Shown: one piece after another, positions 1-8,009 of the stretch
Layout: each line of letters starts with the position of its first letter
Numbering within the stretch: the first letter of the stretch is position 1
Source: JAMXLG01 sp963818925
Lineage (GTDB): Bacteria; Vulcanimicrobiota; Vulcanimicrobiia; Vulcanimicrobiales; Vulcanimicrobiaceae
Direction: 5' to 3'
Assembly: GCA_963818925.1 (NCBI GenBank)
Contig: CAWFTN010000001.1
Location: forward strand, 1-64,000
DNA length: 64,000 nt
Made by a program: the position numbers and the translations under genes
The notes under the pieces: model-generated
Told to the model about the DNA's origin: nothing
Seen by the model: only the letters and a program-made list of their open reading frames with translations
Databases searched by the model: none

Positions 1-1
1 G

Positions 2-652
2 GAGCACGAGGAGCGCTCGCTGCGCCTGGTGCGCCGGATCGAAGCATTTTCAGATCTGGTCATGGGATTCAGCGTTGGGCTCCTCGGACTCACGCTCGTG
101 ATTCCTACGCACGCGTCCATCCTTCTGTTGCATCCGTTTTGGCTCGTCAGCTACTTTGTGACGTTCAGTCTCATCGCGTTTCTTTGGATGCGGCATCAAC
201 GGCTCTTCTCGATGTATTTCGTTCCTTTGCCGGCGTGCATCGTCGCGAATTTCGTCTTTTTGTCAATGCTGGGACTAAATGTGTACTTCGTTCAAGTCTT
301 TGCGCACGTGCGCGGTGAGTTCGATCAAGCCATCGCCGTGATCGGATACGCCGGCGCCTATTCCATTGCCATGCTTGCCCTCGGGTTGATGTTCGCCGTC
401 GGGACGCGCGAACGTTGGGAGCGGCTGGCGCCCGGAGATCGTTTTACCGGGTTCTCGAACGCTTCCCGCGCATTGATCGTCGGAACCATGTTGCTTCTCG
501 CGTGCATCGTAAGCCCGCTGCTTTTTGTGGAACTTCGCATCGTCGCGACGTATACCGTGGCGGCCGGAGCGATCGTCGGCGTGCTCGCCTCGCAGGTTTG
601 GATCAACTCTCAAAAACCGCGTATCGTCGGAGCGGCGCATGCCGGGGCCTGA
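2..652 (+). CDS. TMEM175/DUF1211-family membrane protein, 5' end at window edge
   Basis: Predicted multi-pass membrane protein of the TMEM175 (DUF1211) family; characterised bacterial members are K+ channels. The family signature R-x-x-x-F-S-D appears as RIEAFSD just before the first hydrophobic helix, and about five more hydrophobic segments follow. The frame is open to the left edge and the codons before the GTG at 29 (EHEERSLRL) look coding, so the true start probably lies outside the window. The 3' end overlaps the histidine decarboxylase start by 14 bases, which implies coupled translation. The ion carried is not shown by the sequence. Confidence 0.75.
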   Translation, partial: EHEERSLRLVRRIEAFSDLVMGFSVGLLGLTLVIPTHASILLLHPFWLVSYFVTFSLIAFLWMRHQRLFSMYFVPLPACIVANFVFLSMLGLNVYFVQVFAHVRGEFDQAIAVIGYAGAYSIAMLALGLMFAVGTRERWERLAPGDRFTGFSNASRALIVGTMLLLACIVSPLLFVELRIVATYTVAAGAIVGVLASQVWINSQKPRIVGAAHAGA

Positions 653-1781
653 ACATCGCGCGCGCCTCGACGCGCTGTTCGAACGCATGCGCGTTTCGAA
701 TGACATTTCAATCGGCTATCCGTCGGCGAAGGACTTCGACTACCGCGAGCTTTACCGGTTTCTCCAGTTTCCCGTCAACAACGTGGGCGATCCGTTTGCC
801 GACGCTACCTATCGGGTAGAGACGCGCGAATTCGAACGTGAAGTCGTCGCCTTCTTTGCAGAACTTTTTCGCGCGCCGCGCGACGACTGGTGGGGCTACG
901 TTACCAACGGCGGCACGGAGGGCAATCTCTACGGACTTTATCTCGCCCGGGAGATGCTGCCAAACGGCATCGTCTATTACTCCGAGCAGACGCATTACAG
1001 CGTTGCGAAGAACCTCCACTTTCTCGGCATGCGCCACATCACGATCCGCTCGCTGCCGAACGGCGAAATCGACTATGAAGATCTGCGCGAAACGCTGAAG
1101 ATCCATCGCGACGTTCCGCCGATCATCTTCGCGAATATCGGCACGACGATGACCGAGGCGCGCGACGACGTCCGTCGCATCATCCGCATGATGGACGATC
1201 TCGCGATTCGCCACCGCTACGTCCATTCCGATGCGGCGCTCTCCGGCGGATACGCCGGCTTTTTGCACCCGCGGCCGCCGTACGATTTCGAAGATGGTGC
1301 CGATTCGGTCGCGGTGAGCGGACACAAGTTCCTCGGCGCACCGGTGCCGTGCGGGGTCGTGGTTGCGCGCAAGCGCAACGTGTCGCGAATCGCGCGCGCG
1401 ATCGACTATATCGGCAGCCTCGATACGACGATCAGCGGATCGCGCAACGGCATCACGCCGCTCATGCTATGGTATCGGCTCCAGGAGTTAGGCGTGAGCG
1501 GCATTCGCGAACGCATCGCGCATTCGCTCGAACTTGCGCAGCATTTGGTCGACCGCCTGCGGGGCGCGAGTATCGATGCCTGGCGCAACCCCAATGCGAT
1601 CACCGTCGTCTTTCCGCCTCCGAGCCCGGACCTGCGGGCGAAATGGCAGCTCGCGACCGCAGGCGGAATCTCTCACGCAATCGTTCTACCGAATGTCACG
1701 CGCGAGCAAGTCGACGCATTGGCCGGCGACCTCATCGCAGACGTTCAATCCAAGGAGACCGCATGCAAAATCTCAGGGTAG
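639..1781 (+). CDS. hdc: pyridoxal-phosphate histidine decarboxylase
   Basis: Cytosolic PLP enzyme predicted to convert histidine to histamine and CO2. The 380-residue length matches bacterial PLP-type histidine decarboxylases (about 378). Visible hallmarks are IGYPSAKDFDY near the N-terminus, WGYVTNGGTEGN (about 85-96) in the phosphate-binding region, the PLP-stacking His119 in QTHYSVAK, Asp198 in HSDAALSG, and the Schiff-base lysine K230 in VSGHKFLG. The ATG at 639 is chosen because upstream residues do not resemble the family and the chosen start aligns with known N-termini. It overlaps the TMEM175-like gene upstream and an ACT-domain gene downstream. A related serine or aromatic amino acid decarboxylase is less likely given the SGSRNG and AWRNPNAITVVFP motifs. 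Confidence 0.88.
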   Translation: MPGPEHRARLDALFERMRVSNDISIGYPSAKDFDYRELYRFLQFPVNNVGDPFADATYRVETREFEREVVAFFAELFRAPRDDWWGYVTNGGTEGNLYGLYLAREMLPNGIVYYSEQTHYSVAKNLHFLGMRHITIRSLPNGEIDYEDLRETLKIHRDVPPIIFANIGTTMTEARDDVRRIIRMMDDLAIRHRYVHSDAALSGGYAGFLHPRPPYDFEDGADSVAVSGHKFLGAPVPCGVVVARKRNVSRIARAIDYIGSLDTTISGSRNGITPLMLWYRLQELGVSGIRERIAHSLELAQHLVDRLRGASIDAWRNPNAITVVFPPPSPDLRAKWQLATAGGISHAIVLPNVTREQVDALAGDLIADVQSKETACKISG

Positions 1782-2152
1782 TCGTTCCGAATCGCCCCGG
1801 CTTGCTCGCGGAACTCACCGAGGTTCTCGCGACGCGCGGTATCGATATCGCGCAGATCGTCGTCGAAACGCACGACGCCGGTGCCGTCGTCCGCATGCAA
1901 GTTCAAGACGAAGATGCCGCGCTCGGCGCGCTGACGGAAGCCGGCTATCCCGCGGTCTCTGACGACGTTTTACTCGCGAGGATCGAAGACCGCCCCGGTT
2001 CGCTCGCGTCGCTTTCGCGCCGGCTCGCCGATGCCAAAGTCAACATCCGCTCGTTGCATCACATGCGCCGCGAATCGGGCTTCGCGCTGGTCGCGGTGAG
2101 CACTGACGATAACGGACGCGCACGCGAACTGCTCGGAGAAGCGGCAGTTTAG
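1763..2152 (+). CDS. tandem ACT-domain protein
   Basis: Small cytosolic protein (129 residues) built of two ACT-like halves. The first runs from about residue 3 (VVVPNRPGLLAELTEVLA), the second from about 68 (LARIEDRPGSLASLSRRLA); both carry the N/D-R-P-G-x-L/S-A ligand-loop signature. ACT domains usually bind amino acids and regulate metabolism. A good ribosome site (aaggaga, 1751-1757) precedes the ATG, and the gene overlaps the histidine decarboxylase by 19 bases. An inference is that it senses histidine or another amino acid for its neighbour. There is no catalytic domain. Confidence 0.82.
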   Translation: MQNLRVVVPNRPGLLAELTEVLATRGIDIAQIVVETHDAGAVVRMQVQDEDAALGALTEAGYPAVSDDVLLARIEDRPGSLASLSRRLADAKVNIRSLHHMRRESGFALVAVSTDDNGRARELLGEAAV

Positions 2153-2172
2153 ATCGGCCTTGAGTCGAGCGC

Positions 2173-2834
2173 TTAAACGTCTAAAGCCTTCCGGACGAAG
2201 CCGTCGTTCAGATCGTCTAGGCTTCGAACGACGGACGATGCTTGCGCCAACGCATTGGTGTCCGGTGGGAACGAGCGGTTCGGGATAGCGATAACGGTCA
2301 GATGTGCGGCACGAGCGGAACGAATTCCGTTTGCGGAATCTTCAACGGCGGCCGTCTTTTTTGCATCTGCGCCGAGTAAATCAAGTGCGCGAAGATAGAC
2401 GTCCGGCGCCGGCTTTCCGCGTTCGACTGCGTCCGCGGACACGACGACCGGGAAGAACGCATGCCAGCCGGTACGCGAGAGAATCGTCTCTGCCACCGGA
2501 AGTGACGCCGATGTCGCAAGCGCCAAGTGGAAGTCGCGCGATAGACGTTTGAGCGCCGCGTCTGCACCCGGGAGGACGGGAACGTGTGCTTGTTCATTCG
2601 TTTGACGACGCCGTCGATCACATCGCGCGCGATAACGTCGGTCGAAAGCGGTACGGCGAGATCGCCGTGAATATACTGCGCCCATTCCGTCGTTCGCATG
2701 CCGATCATCGTCGTTTGCGCATCGTCGCGCCAACGGCCGCCGTGTGTGATCGCGAAACGGCGGCGCACGTCTTCCCAAATCTCTTCGGTCTCGACCAGTG
2801 TGCCGTCGAGGTCGAAGATCACGAACCGTTCCAT
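2173..2834 (-). pseudogene. HAD-family hydrolase (beta-phosphoglucomutase-like), frameshifted
   Basis: The N-terminal part reads from the ATG at 2834 with the HAD nucleophile motif FDLDGTLVETE and a cap domain ending near VVKRMNKH. The C-terminal part continues in another frame from about 2588, with VPVLPGADAALKRL, motif II (ALATSAS), motif III lysine (RGKPAPDVYLRAL) and motif IV (AVEDSANGIRSARAA). Joining the two gives a complete phosphoglucomutase-like phosphatase of about 220 residues, so a single one-base indel near 2575-2590 splits the gene. It may be a real inactivation or an assembly error. It is divergent from the WYL regulator and shares its short promoter region. Confidence 0.8.
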
Positions 2835-2866
2835 CGACGACCGGTGCATGGGGATAATTGGCGCAT

Positions 2867-2887
2867 ACTTGACATGCGGTGTCAAGT
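2867..2887. promoter_or_regulatory. perfect palindrome, candidate WYL-regulator operator
   Basis: An exact inverted repeat, acttgaca / tgtcaagt separated by five bases, lies in the 73-base gap between the HAD gene and the WYL regulator, 20 bases before the regulator's start. Each arm also holds a TTGACA -35-like hexamer on one strand. Its position and symmetry suggest an operator where the dimeric regulator represses itself and perhaps the divergent gene. Binding is inferred. Confidence 0.55.
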
Positions 2888-2907
2888 TTTGCGACCCTGG
2901 TTTCAGG

Positions 2908-3861
2908 ATGAAGGCTGACAGGCTCGTTTCCTTGCTATTGTTGCTGCAATCTGCACGCCGGCGGACGGCGCGAGACCTTGCGGAACGGTTGGAAGTTTCG
3001 GAACGAACGATCTATCGCGATGTCGACGCCCTTTCGGCGTCGGGAATTCCGGTGTACGCGGAACGCGGCGCAGACGGCGGCATCGCGCTCGCCGACGGGT
3101 ATCGTAAAGCGCTGTTGCATTTCGGCGAGGAAGAGATTCGCGCGATCTTCGTCGGCGGAGGCAATGTGCTCGCCGATCTCGGCCTCGGCGCCAACTTCGA
3201 CCGCGCCCTCGAAAAACTCCGCGGCGGTTTTTCGGATGCGCAACGTCACGCGGCAGAAAAGGCGCGGGGACGGATTCACATCGATCAGCGGCGTTGGAAT
3301 CAGAGCGATCCGCCGACGGAAAAACTCGCGCTGCTTCGGCGCGCGGTGTGGGACGATCGCCGCATCGAATTGTCGTACGAAGACCGCATGCGCGCACAAA
3401 CGACGCGCGTTGTAGACCCGTATGGTTTGGTATCTAAAGCCGGCGTCTGGTACGTGGTTGCGAAAACTCCCGAGGGATTTCGCAGTTTTCGCGCCGACCG
3501 CATTCGGGAAGTACGCGAACTGGACGAACGGTACGAGCGGGACGGTACGTTCGATCTCGACGCCCATTGGCGCGAGACGACCTTGAAGCTCCACGAGACG
3601 CAGGGGCGTTACGCCGTCGTCGTTCGCATCGACTCGGAAACACTGCCGATGATTATGAGCTATTGGCCGACGGAGCCGGTCGCAGATACGAACCCGGAAT
3701 GCTTTCGCGTGCTCTTCCCGAGTGAAGATGCCGCCGTCAACACGCTCGTCAGCTGGGGTGATTCGATCGTGTTGATCGAACCCGACACGTTGCGTGGCCG
3801 CATCGTCGAACACGCGCGGAAGCTAATCGAACGTTACTCGGGCGTTCTCGCGATCCGGTAA
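2908..3861 (+). CDS. HTH-WYL transcriptional regulator (YafY/DeoR-type)
   Basis: A 317-residue DNA-binding regulator. The N-terminus carries a winged helix-turn-helix (residues about 4-55: ARDLAERLEVSERTIYRDV then GIPVYAERGADGGI), typical of the YafY group. The middle holds the WYL domain, here seen around YGLVSKAGVWYVVAKTPEG with the FRADRI turn. WYL domains often bind nucleic acids or small ligands. The ATG at 2908 is chosen because the HTH begins there; longer readings run through the HAD gene. The palindrome at 2867-2887 probably mediates autoregulation. Its 3' end overlaps the convergent GGDEF gene by 28 bases. Confidence 0.87.
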   Translation: MKADRLVSLLLLLQSARRRTARDLAERLEVSERTIYRDVDALSASGIPVYAERGADGGIALADGYRKALLHFGEEEIRAIFVGGGNVLADLGLGANFDRALEKLRGGFSDAQRHAAEKARGRIHIDQRRWNQSDPPTEKLALLRRAVWDDRRIELSYEDRMRAQTTRVVDPYGLVSKAGVWYVVAKTPEGFRSFRADRIREVRELDERYERDGTFDLDAHWRETTLKLHETQGRYAVVVRIDSETLPMIMSYWPTEPVADTNPECFRVLFPSEDAAVNTLVSWGDSIVLIEPDTLRGRIVEHARKLIERYSGVLAIR

Positions 3862-4871
3862 CAGTTTTTTCCGGCTGCCTTCGACGCATAGACCGCTTCA
3901 TCGGCGCGCGAGATGAGCTGCTCGCGAGTGTCGCTTTCGTGAGCGAAGGCGACGCCGACCGAGCAGCGGAGATCGGCGGCTGTAAGGGCGGCGTATATGC
4001 GACTCATCACGACGTTGACGGCAGAACGATCGCTGCGCGGCATGATGAGCGAAAATTCATCGCCCGCAAATCGCGCTGCGATATCCGTTTCGCGCGTTTC
4101 CGCCTCTAATATTTTTGCAATAGTCTTCAGCGCCTCATCGCCGCCGGCGTGTCCGCGCGTGTCATTGATCCGCTTGAAATCGTCGACGTCGATCATCGCG
4201 AATGCAAGCGAGAGTTGCGTGCGGCGAGCCGTTGCGAGTTCCGATTGCACGCGCTCCATGAGCGCGCGCCGGTTGAAGAGTCCCGTGAGCGGATCGTGCA
4301 TGGCCAACCGTTCGAGCTCGCCGGCCATGCGTAACCGCTCGAGCGCAAACACAGCGTGCGTCGCCAATTCTTGGAGCGATGCCACGCTCCACGCCGATGC
4401 GGCGCGTTCGTTCGATCCGTCCACGTAGAGAATATAGGTTTCACCGGAGTGCGGGCGCACGGCAGCGGCCGCGTAGCGGCGGCGCGTATCGAAGAGCGGC
4501 GCGTCGTAGTCGCCGGCCCAGCCGGTAACAATATCGCTGTCGCCCGACAAGACGCGATAGATGGAACTCGTTTCCGGCAGCGTTCCGCCGTACTCCGATT
4601 CGCCGGCGCTTTCGCCGTCAAGTTCGTAGAGCGCGGTCAGTTCGGTCGTGCTTTCGATTCCAAACCACAGCGCGCGGCTGAAGCCGAGACCGAGCCAAGT
4701 TCCGCGCATGGCGGCGTACGCGAGGGCCCGTTCTTCGGTCGCCGCGATGATATCGACGAACGATCGCTGCAGCATTTCGAGGCGTTGCGATTTGACGAGC
4801 AACTCGTCGCGCTCGCGTTCAATCGCATCGATGCGTTCCGTAAGAAAAGCGATGCCTTCGGAAGCCTGCAC
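3834..4871 (-). CDS. diguanylate cyclase (GGDEF) with N-terminal sensor region
   Basis: 345-residue cytosolic signalling protein. Residues 1-50 form a likely coiled coil, residues about 50-180 a GAF-like sensor fold, and residues about 187-340 a GGDEF domain starting MHDPLTGLFNRRAL. The active-site loop reads A269-G-D-E-F rather than GGDEF, a variant tolerated in many active cyclases. An RxxD inhibitory site (R260-E-T-D263) stands five residues upstream, so product inhibition by c-di-GMP is likely retained. No membrane segment or signal peptide is seen. It is divergent from the secreted paralogue family at 4911. Confidence 0.86.
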   Translation of the reverse strand: MQASEGIAFLTERIDAIERERDELLVKSQRLEMLQRSFVDIIAATEERALAYAAMRGTWLGLGFSRALWFGIESTTELTALYELDGESAGESEYGGTLPETSSIYRVLSGDSDIVTGWAGDYDAPLFDTRRRYAAAAVRPHSGETYILYVDGSNERAASAWSVASLQELATHAVFALERLRMAGELERLAMHDPLTGLFNRRALMERVQSELATARRTQLSLAFAMIDVDDFKRINDTRGHAGGDEALKTIAKILEAETRETDIAARFAGDEFSLIMPRSDRSAVNVVMSRIYAALTAADLRCSVGVAFAHESDTREQLISRADEAVYASKAAGKNCYRIARTPE

Positions 4872-4910
4872 CCCGCGGGGTTCTCTACGTTCGGAGCGAA
4901 GCCTGGCCGC

Positions 4911-5450
4911 ATGATGAAGATCACCGCCCGGCTCGTAGCAGCCATTCTACTCTGCGCGGGATCGTTTTCGCCCGCGTTAGCCCAAACCGCACCGGAGCAT
5001 CATCCGCTCAAAGTCACAACATGCGACCCGCGACAAAATGCCAACACCGTTGCATACGGACCGGCGTGGACTCCCGCCTTCTATCCGGGCAATCCCTGGT
5101 ATTGGAACGACGTCTACGGCGCCCGTTATTGGCAGCCGGCGTACGTCCAGAACAGCCCAACCCTCGGAATCGACTACACGAATCACACGTCGAAAGTCAT
5201 GAAACAGATTGAGTTCGGGTTGATCGCGAACGGCAATCTCGTTGCAGAAGTGAAAGACGTCGGAACCTTCTCTCCGGGCGTCGAGATCAAACACGAGTTC
5301 GGCTTGAGTCCGAACGTCTTCCCGTTGCAGACCGGTCTTCCGCGTTGCGTGCCATTGCGGATCACCTTTGAAGATGGTACGAAGTGGCGCAATCCTAATC
5401 TACCGGCACATCACCGCCGCCAGATGTACGAATCGCCGCCGCCGCACTAG
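4911..5450 (+). CDS. secreted protein of unknown function, paralogue 1 of 3
   Basis: 179 residues with a clear signal peptide (MMKITARLVAAILLCAGS, cleavage after ALA). The mature part carries TTCDPRQN early, a Trp/Tyr-rich stretch (NPWYWNDVYGARYWQPAY), then IDYTNHTSKVMKQIEFGL, VGTFSPGVEIKHEFG and PRCVPLRITFEDGTKWRNP. The same order of motifs recurs in the genes at 5457 and 5945, showing a tandem family. Two conserved cysteines could form a disulfide in the periplasm. I do not recognise the family. Either of two adjacent ATGs (4911, 4914) could start it. Confidence 0.7.
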   Translation: MMKITARLVAAILLCAGSFSPALAQTAPEHHPLKVTTCDPRQNANTVAYGPAWTPAFYPGNPWYWNDVYGARYWQPAYVQNSPTLGIDYTNHTSKVMKQIEFGLIANGNLVAEVKDVGTFSPGVEIKHEFGLSPNVFPLQTGLPRCVPLRITFEDGTKWRNPNLPAHHRRQMYESPPPH

Positions 5451-5456
5451 GGATGT

Positions 5457-5849
5457 ATGTTCGCGGGTTGGGTACTCGCCGCGACACTGCTCGTTCATGT
5501 TCTCGACTGCATGGCGACGAACGACGCGCATGTGCTTGCGGTGAGTACTCCGTCCGCATTTCCGGTCAGCCCGTATTACAACTATTGGGATAACGGCGCA
5601 CAATATTATAATCCGACGATTTTCGCGCCGAAGCCGACGCTTTCGATTTCATTCATCAATGAAAGCGATCGAATAGTGCGAACGATCGAGTTCGGCGTCT
5701 ACGCAGGCGACGCGCTCGTAGCGAAAGTGCGCGACAGCGGCCATTTTTCGCCCCGCACAACGATCAACCACGATCTCCGTTTGGACAGCGAAGTGTTTCC
5801 GTTGCCGTCAGGACCGATTCGCTGCGCGGCGCTCAGCGTTTCCGGCTAG
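5457..5849 (+). CDS. secreted protein of unknown function, shortened paralogue 2 of 3
   Basis: 130 residues, starting seven bases after its neighbour's stop, so the two are probably co-transcribed. A hydrophobic N-terminus (FAGWVLAATLLVHVL) may be a signal peptide. The core is homologous to its neighbours: PTLSISFINESDRIVRTIEFGV, VRDSGHFSPRTTINHDL and GPIRCAALSV. It lacks the N-terminal Cys block and the DGT-x-WRNP tail, so it is diverging or reduced. Function unknown. Confidence 0.6.
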   Translation: MFAGWVLAATLLVHVLDCMATNDAHVLAVSTPSAFPVSPYYNYWDNGAQYYNPTIFAPKPTLSISFINESDRIVRTIEFGVYAGDALVAKVRDSGHFSPRTTINHDLRLDSEVFPLPSGPIRCAALSVSG

Positions 5850-5944
5850 CGAGCGAAATCGGCAATCCTTTTCGGTAACTGATGTACTTCAGTTTTTCTT
5901 CGAGCGATGGTACGCTTCGCAGCGCTCCACAGAAAGGGGAACTG

Positions 5945-6442
5945 ATGACACGCCATCTTACCGCGCTGCTCGGAGTAGCCTTCGCGAGCGCTTTTTTTCT
6001 TACGTCCGCACCTTTGCTTGCAGCGACGGGATCTTCACCGGTTCACGTAGCGAAATGTCAACCTCGCGAACACCCATTCGATGCGCCCACCGGTTATAAG
6101 CCAGCGTATTATCCAAACGGCGAACCGTATTATGGTTGGACCGACGTGTACGGGCATCCGTTCCAACAGCCGCACATTGGGCCGAAGACGCCGATTCTCG
6201 CGATCGATTACACGAACGCGACATCGAAGCCCATGAAGTCCATCGACTTCGGCCTCGTCTCCAGCGGAAAGCTCCTGACCGAAGTGCGCGACGTCGGCTC
6301 GTTCTCACCCGGGACAGAAATCAAGCGCGAGTTCGGTGTTTCTGAAGCAGCGTTGTCCGCGACCTCGCCGCAATGCGTTCCGTTGCGCATAACCTACACC
6401 GACGGCACCACGTGGCGAAACCCGAAGCTGCCGTCACCATAA
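5945..6442 (+). CDS. secreted protein of unknown function, paralogue 3 of 3
   Basis: 165 residues, signal peptide MTRHLTALLGVAFASAFFLT with cleavage near LLA. Mature motifs match paralogue 1 closely: VAKCQPREH, YYGWTDVYGHPFQQP, IDYTNATSKPMKSIDFGL, VGSFSPGTEIKREFG and PQCVPLRITYTDGTTWRNP. The ATG at 5945 is preferred to an upstream in-frame start because a ribosome site (aaagggga, 5933-5940) sits just before it. The 3' end lies three bases from the convergent aceF stop. Function unknown. Confidence 0.68.
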   Translation: MTRHLTALLGVAFASAFFLTSAPLLAATGSSPVHVAKCQPREHPFDAPTGYKPAYYPNGEPYYGWTDVYGHPFQQPHIGPKTPILAIDYTNATSKPMKSIDFGLVSSGKLLTEVRDVGSFSPGTEIKREFGVSEAALSATSPQCVPLRITYTDGTTWRNPKLPSP

Positions 6443-6445
6443 GCG

Positions 6446-8005
6446 TTACAACGTAATGCGGCGGAAGTCGTGCAGCACCGAAGCCACGTATACCAGGAAT
6501 CGCGCGGCACCCGCGCCGTCGACCACGCGGTGATCGTAGCTGACGCTGATCGGAAGCATGAGACGCGGATCGAAGGATGAGCCGTTCCAGATGGGCTTCA
6601 TCGCGGCGCGCGTTGCTCCGAGAATCGCGACTTCCGGCGCATTGACGATCTGCGTGAATTGCGTACCGCCGATTCCGCCGATCGACGAAATCGTAAACGT
6701 GCTGCCCTGCATATCGCCGATGCCCAGTTTGCCGTCGCGCGCTTTTGCAGCAAGTTCCGCTGTCTCGCGCGCGATCTCGACCAGTCCTTTGGAGTCCGCG
6801 CTCTTGAGTACCGGAACGACGAGACCGTTCGGCGTATCGGCGGCAAATCCAATGTTGTAGTAGCGTTTGAGAATCAAGTCCTCGCCTTCGAGCGAGCTGT
6901 TGAATTCGGGGAACTTCTTGAGCGCCGCGACCGACGCGCGGATCAGAAACGCGAGCATCGTCAACTTCGCGCCGCCGCTCTTCGCCTGTTCGGCGTTGAT
7001 CTCGTTGCGGAACGCCTCGAGTTCGGTGACATCGGCTTCGTCGTAGTTCGTGATATGCGGAATCTGCAGCCAGTTGCGGTGCAGGTTCGGTCCCGAAAAC
7101 TTCTTGATGCGCGGTAACGCCGTGCGCTCGATCTCGCCGAACTGCGCGAAGTCGATTTTCGGCCAAGGCGGAAGTCCCGCGAACGACGCCGTGCCGGTTG
7201 CTGCAGGAGCGCCGCCGTCGTGCAGCGCGCGTTTCACATAGCCTTGCACGTCTTCACGGGTCACGCGTCCGTGCGGGCCGCTTCCGCTGACCACGTGAAG
7301 ATCGACGCCGAGTTCGCGAGCGAAACGGCGGATCGCCGGGGACGCGTGAACGACGCCGTTGCGCGCCTCCGGCGCCGCTGCTTGTGGTTGCGGAACCGGC
7401 GCGGCTTGTAGCTGCGGAGCCGGAGCCGGCGCCGGCGCCGGCTTTCGTTGAGGCGCAGGTGCTGCTTCGGTTGAACGAAGCGTTGCAATGACCGTGCCTT
7501 CCTGGACCTTGTCGCCGACTTTCACGCGAACGTCTTCGATCGTTCCGCTTTGCACCGCCGGCACTTCCATCGATGCTTTTTCACTCTCGAGCGTGACGAG
7601 CGGCGCTTCTTTTTGAATCGTCTGTCCGGGCTTCACCAAGACCTCGATCACGGGAACGTCTTTGAAGTCGCCGATGTCGGGCACGCGTAATTCAATCGTC
7701 GAGGTCCCAGCGGAAGTTGCGGCGGCGTCCGGCGCGGGCGCTGCGGCAGGCGCGCTAGTATCGGACTTGTTTGAAAGCGTGACGATCGGCATGCCTTCCG
7801 ACACTCGATCGCCGACTTTGACGTTGACCGTCTCCACGACGCCTTCTTGCGTCGATGGAACTTCCATCGAGGCCTTTTCGCTCTCTAGCGTAACGAGCGA
7901 GTCGTTCTTCTTGACGCGATCGCCCGGTTTAACCAAGACTTCGATCACCGGCACGTCCTTGAAATCGCCGATGTCTGGAACGCGAACTTCCAACGGTGTA
8001 CTCAT
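6446..8005 (-). CDS. aceF: pyruvate dehydrogenase E2, dihydrolipoyl acetyltransferase
   Basis: 519-residue E2 core of the pyruvate dehydrogenase complex, which moves the acetyl group from E1 to CoA. Two N-terminal lipoyl domains are visible, each with the lipoylation motif ESEKASMEVP and the shared DIGDFKDVPVIEVLVKPG. A Pro/Ala-rich linker follows, then the subunit-binding domain (HASPAIRRFARELGVDL, SGPHGRVTREDV). The acetyltransferase domain ends with the catalytic DHRVVDGAGAARFL. The ATG at 8005 is chosen because it begins the first lipoyl domain and lies four bases after the aceE stop. The double-lipoyl layout fits AceE-type complexes. E3 is not in the window. Confidence 0.95.
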   Translation of the reverse strand: MSTPLEVRVPDIGDFKDVPVIEVLVKPGDRVKKNDSLVTLESEKASMEVPSTQEGVVETVNVKVGDRVSEGMPIVTLSNKSDTSAPAAAPAPDAAATSAGTSTIELRVPDIGDFKDVPVIEVLVKPGQTIQKEAPLVTLESEKASMEVPAVQSGTIEDVRVKVGDKVQEGTVIATLRSTEAAPAPQRKPAPAPAPAPQLQAAPVPQPQAAAPEARNGVVHASPAIRRFARELGVDLHVVSGSGPHGRVTREDVQGYVKRALHDGGAPAATGTASFAGLPPWPKIDFAQFGEIERTALPRIKKFSGPNLHRNWLQIPHITNYDEADVTELEAFRNEINAEQAKSGGAKLTMLAFLIRASVAALKKFPEFNSSLEGEDLILKRYYNIGFAADTPNGLVVPVLKSADSKGLVEIARETAELAAKARDGKLGIGDMQGSTFTISSIGGIGGTQFTQIVNAPEVAILGATRAAMKPIWNGSSFDPRLMLPISVSYDHRVVDGAGAARFLVYVASVLHDFRRITL

Positions 8006-8009
8006 TTCC

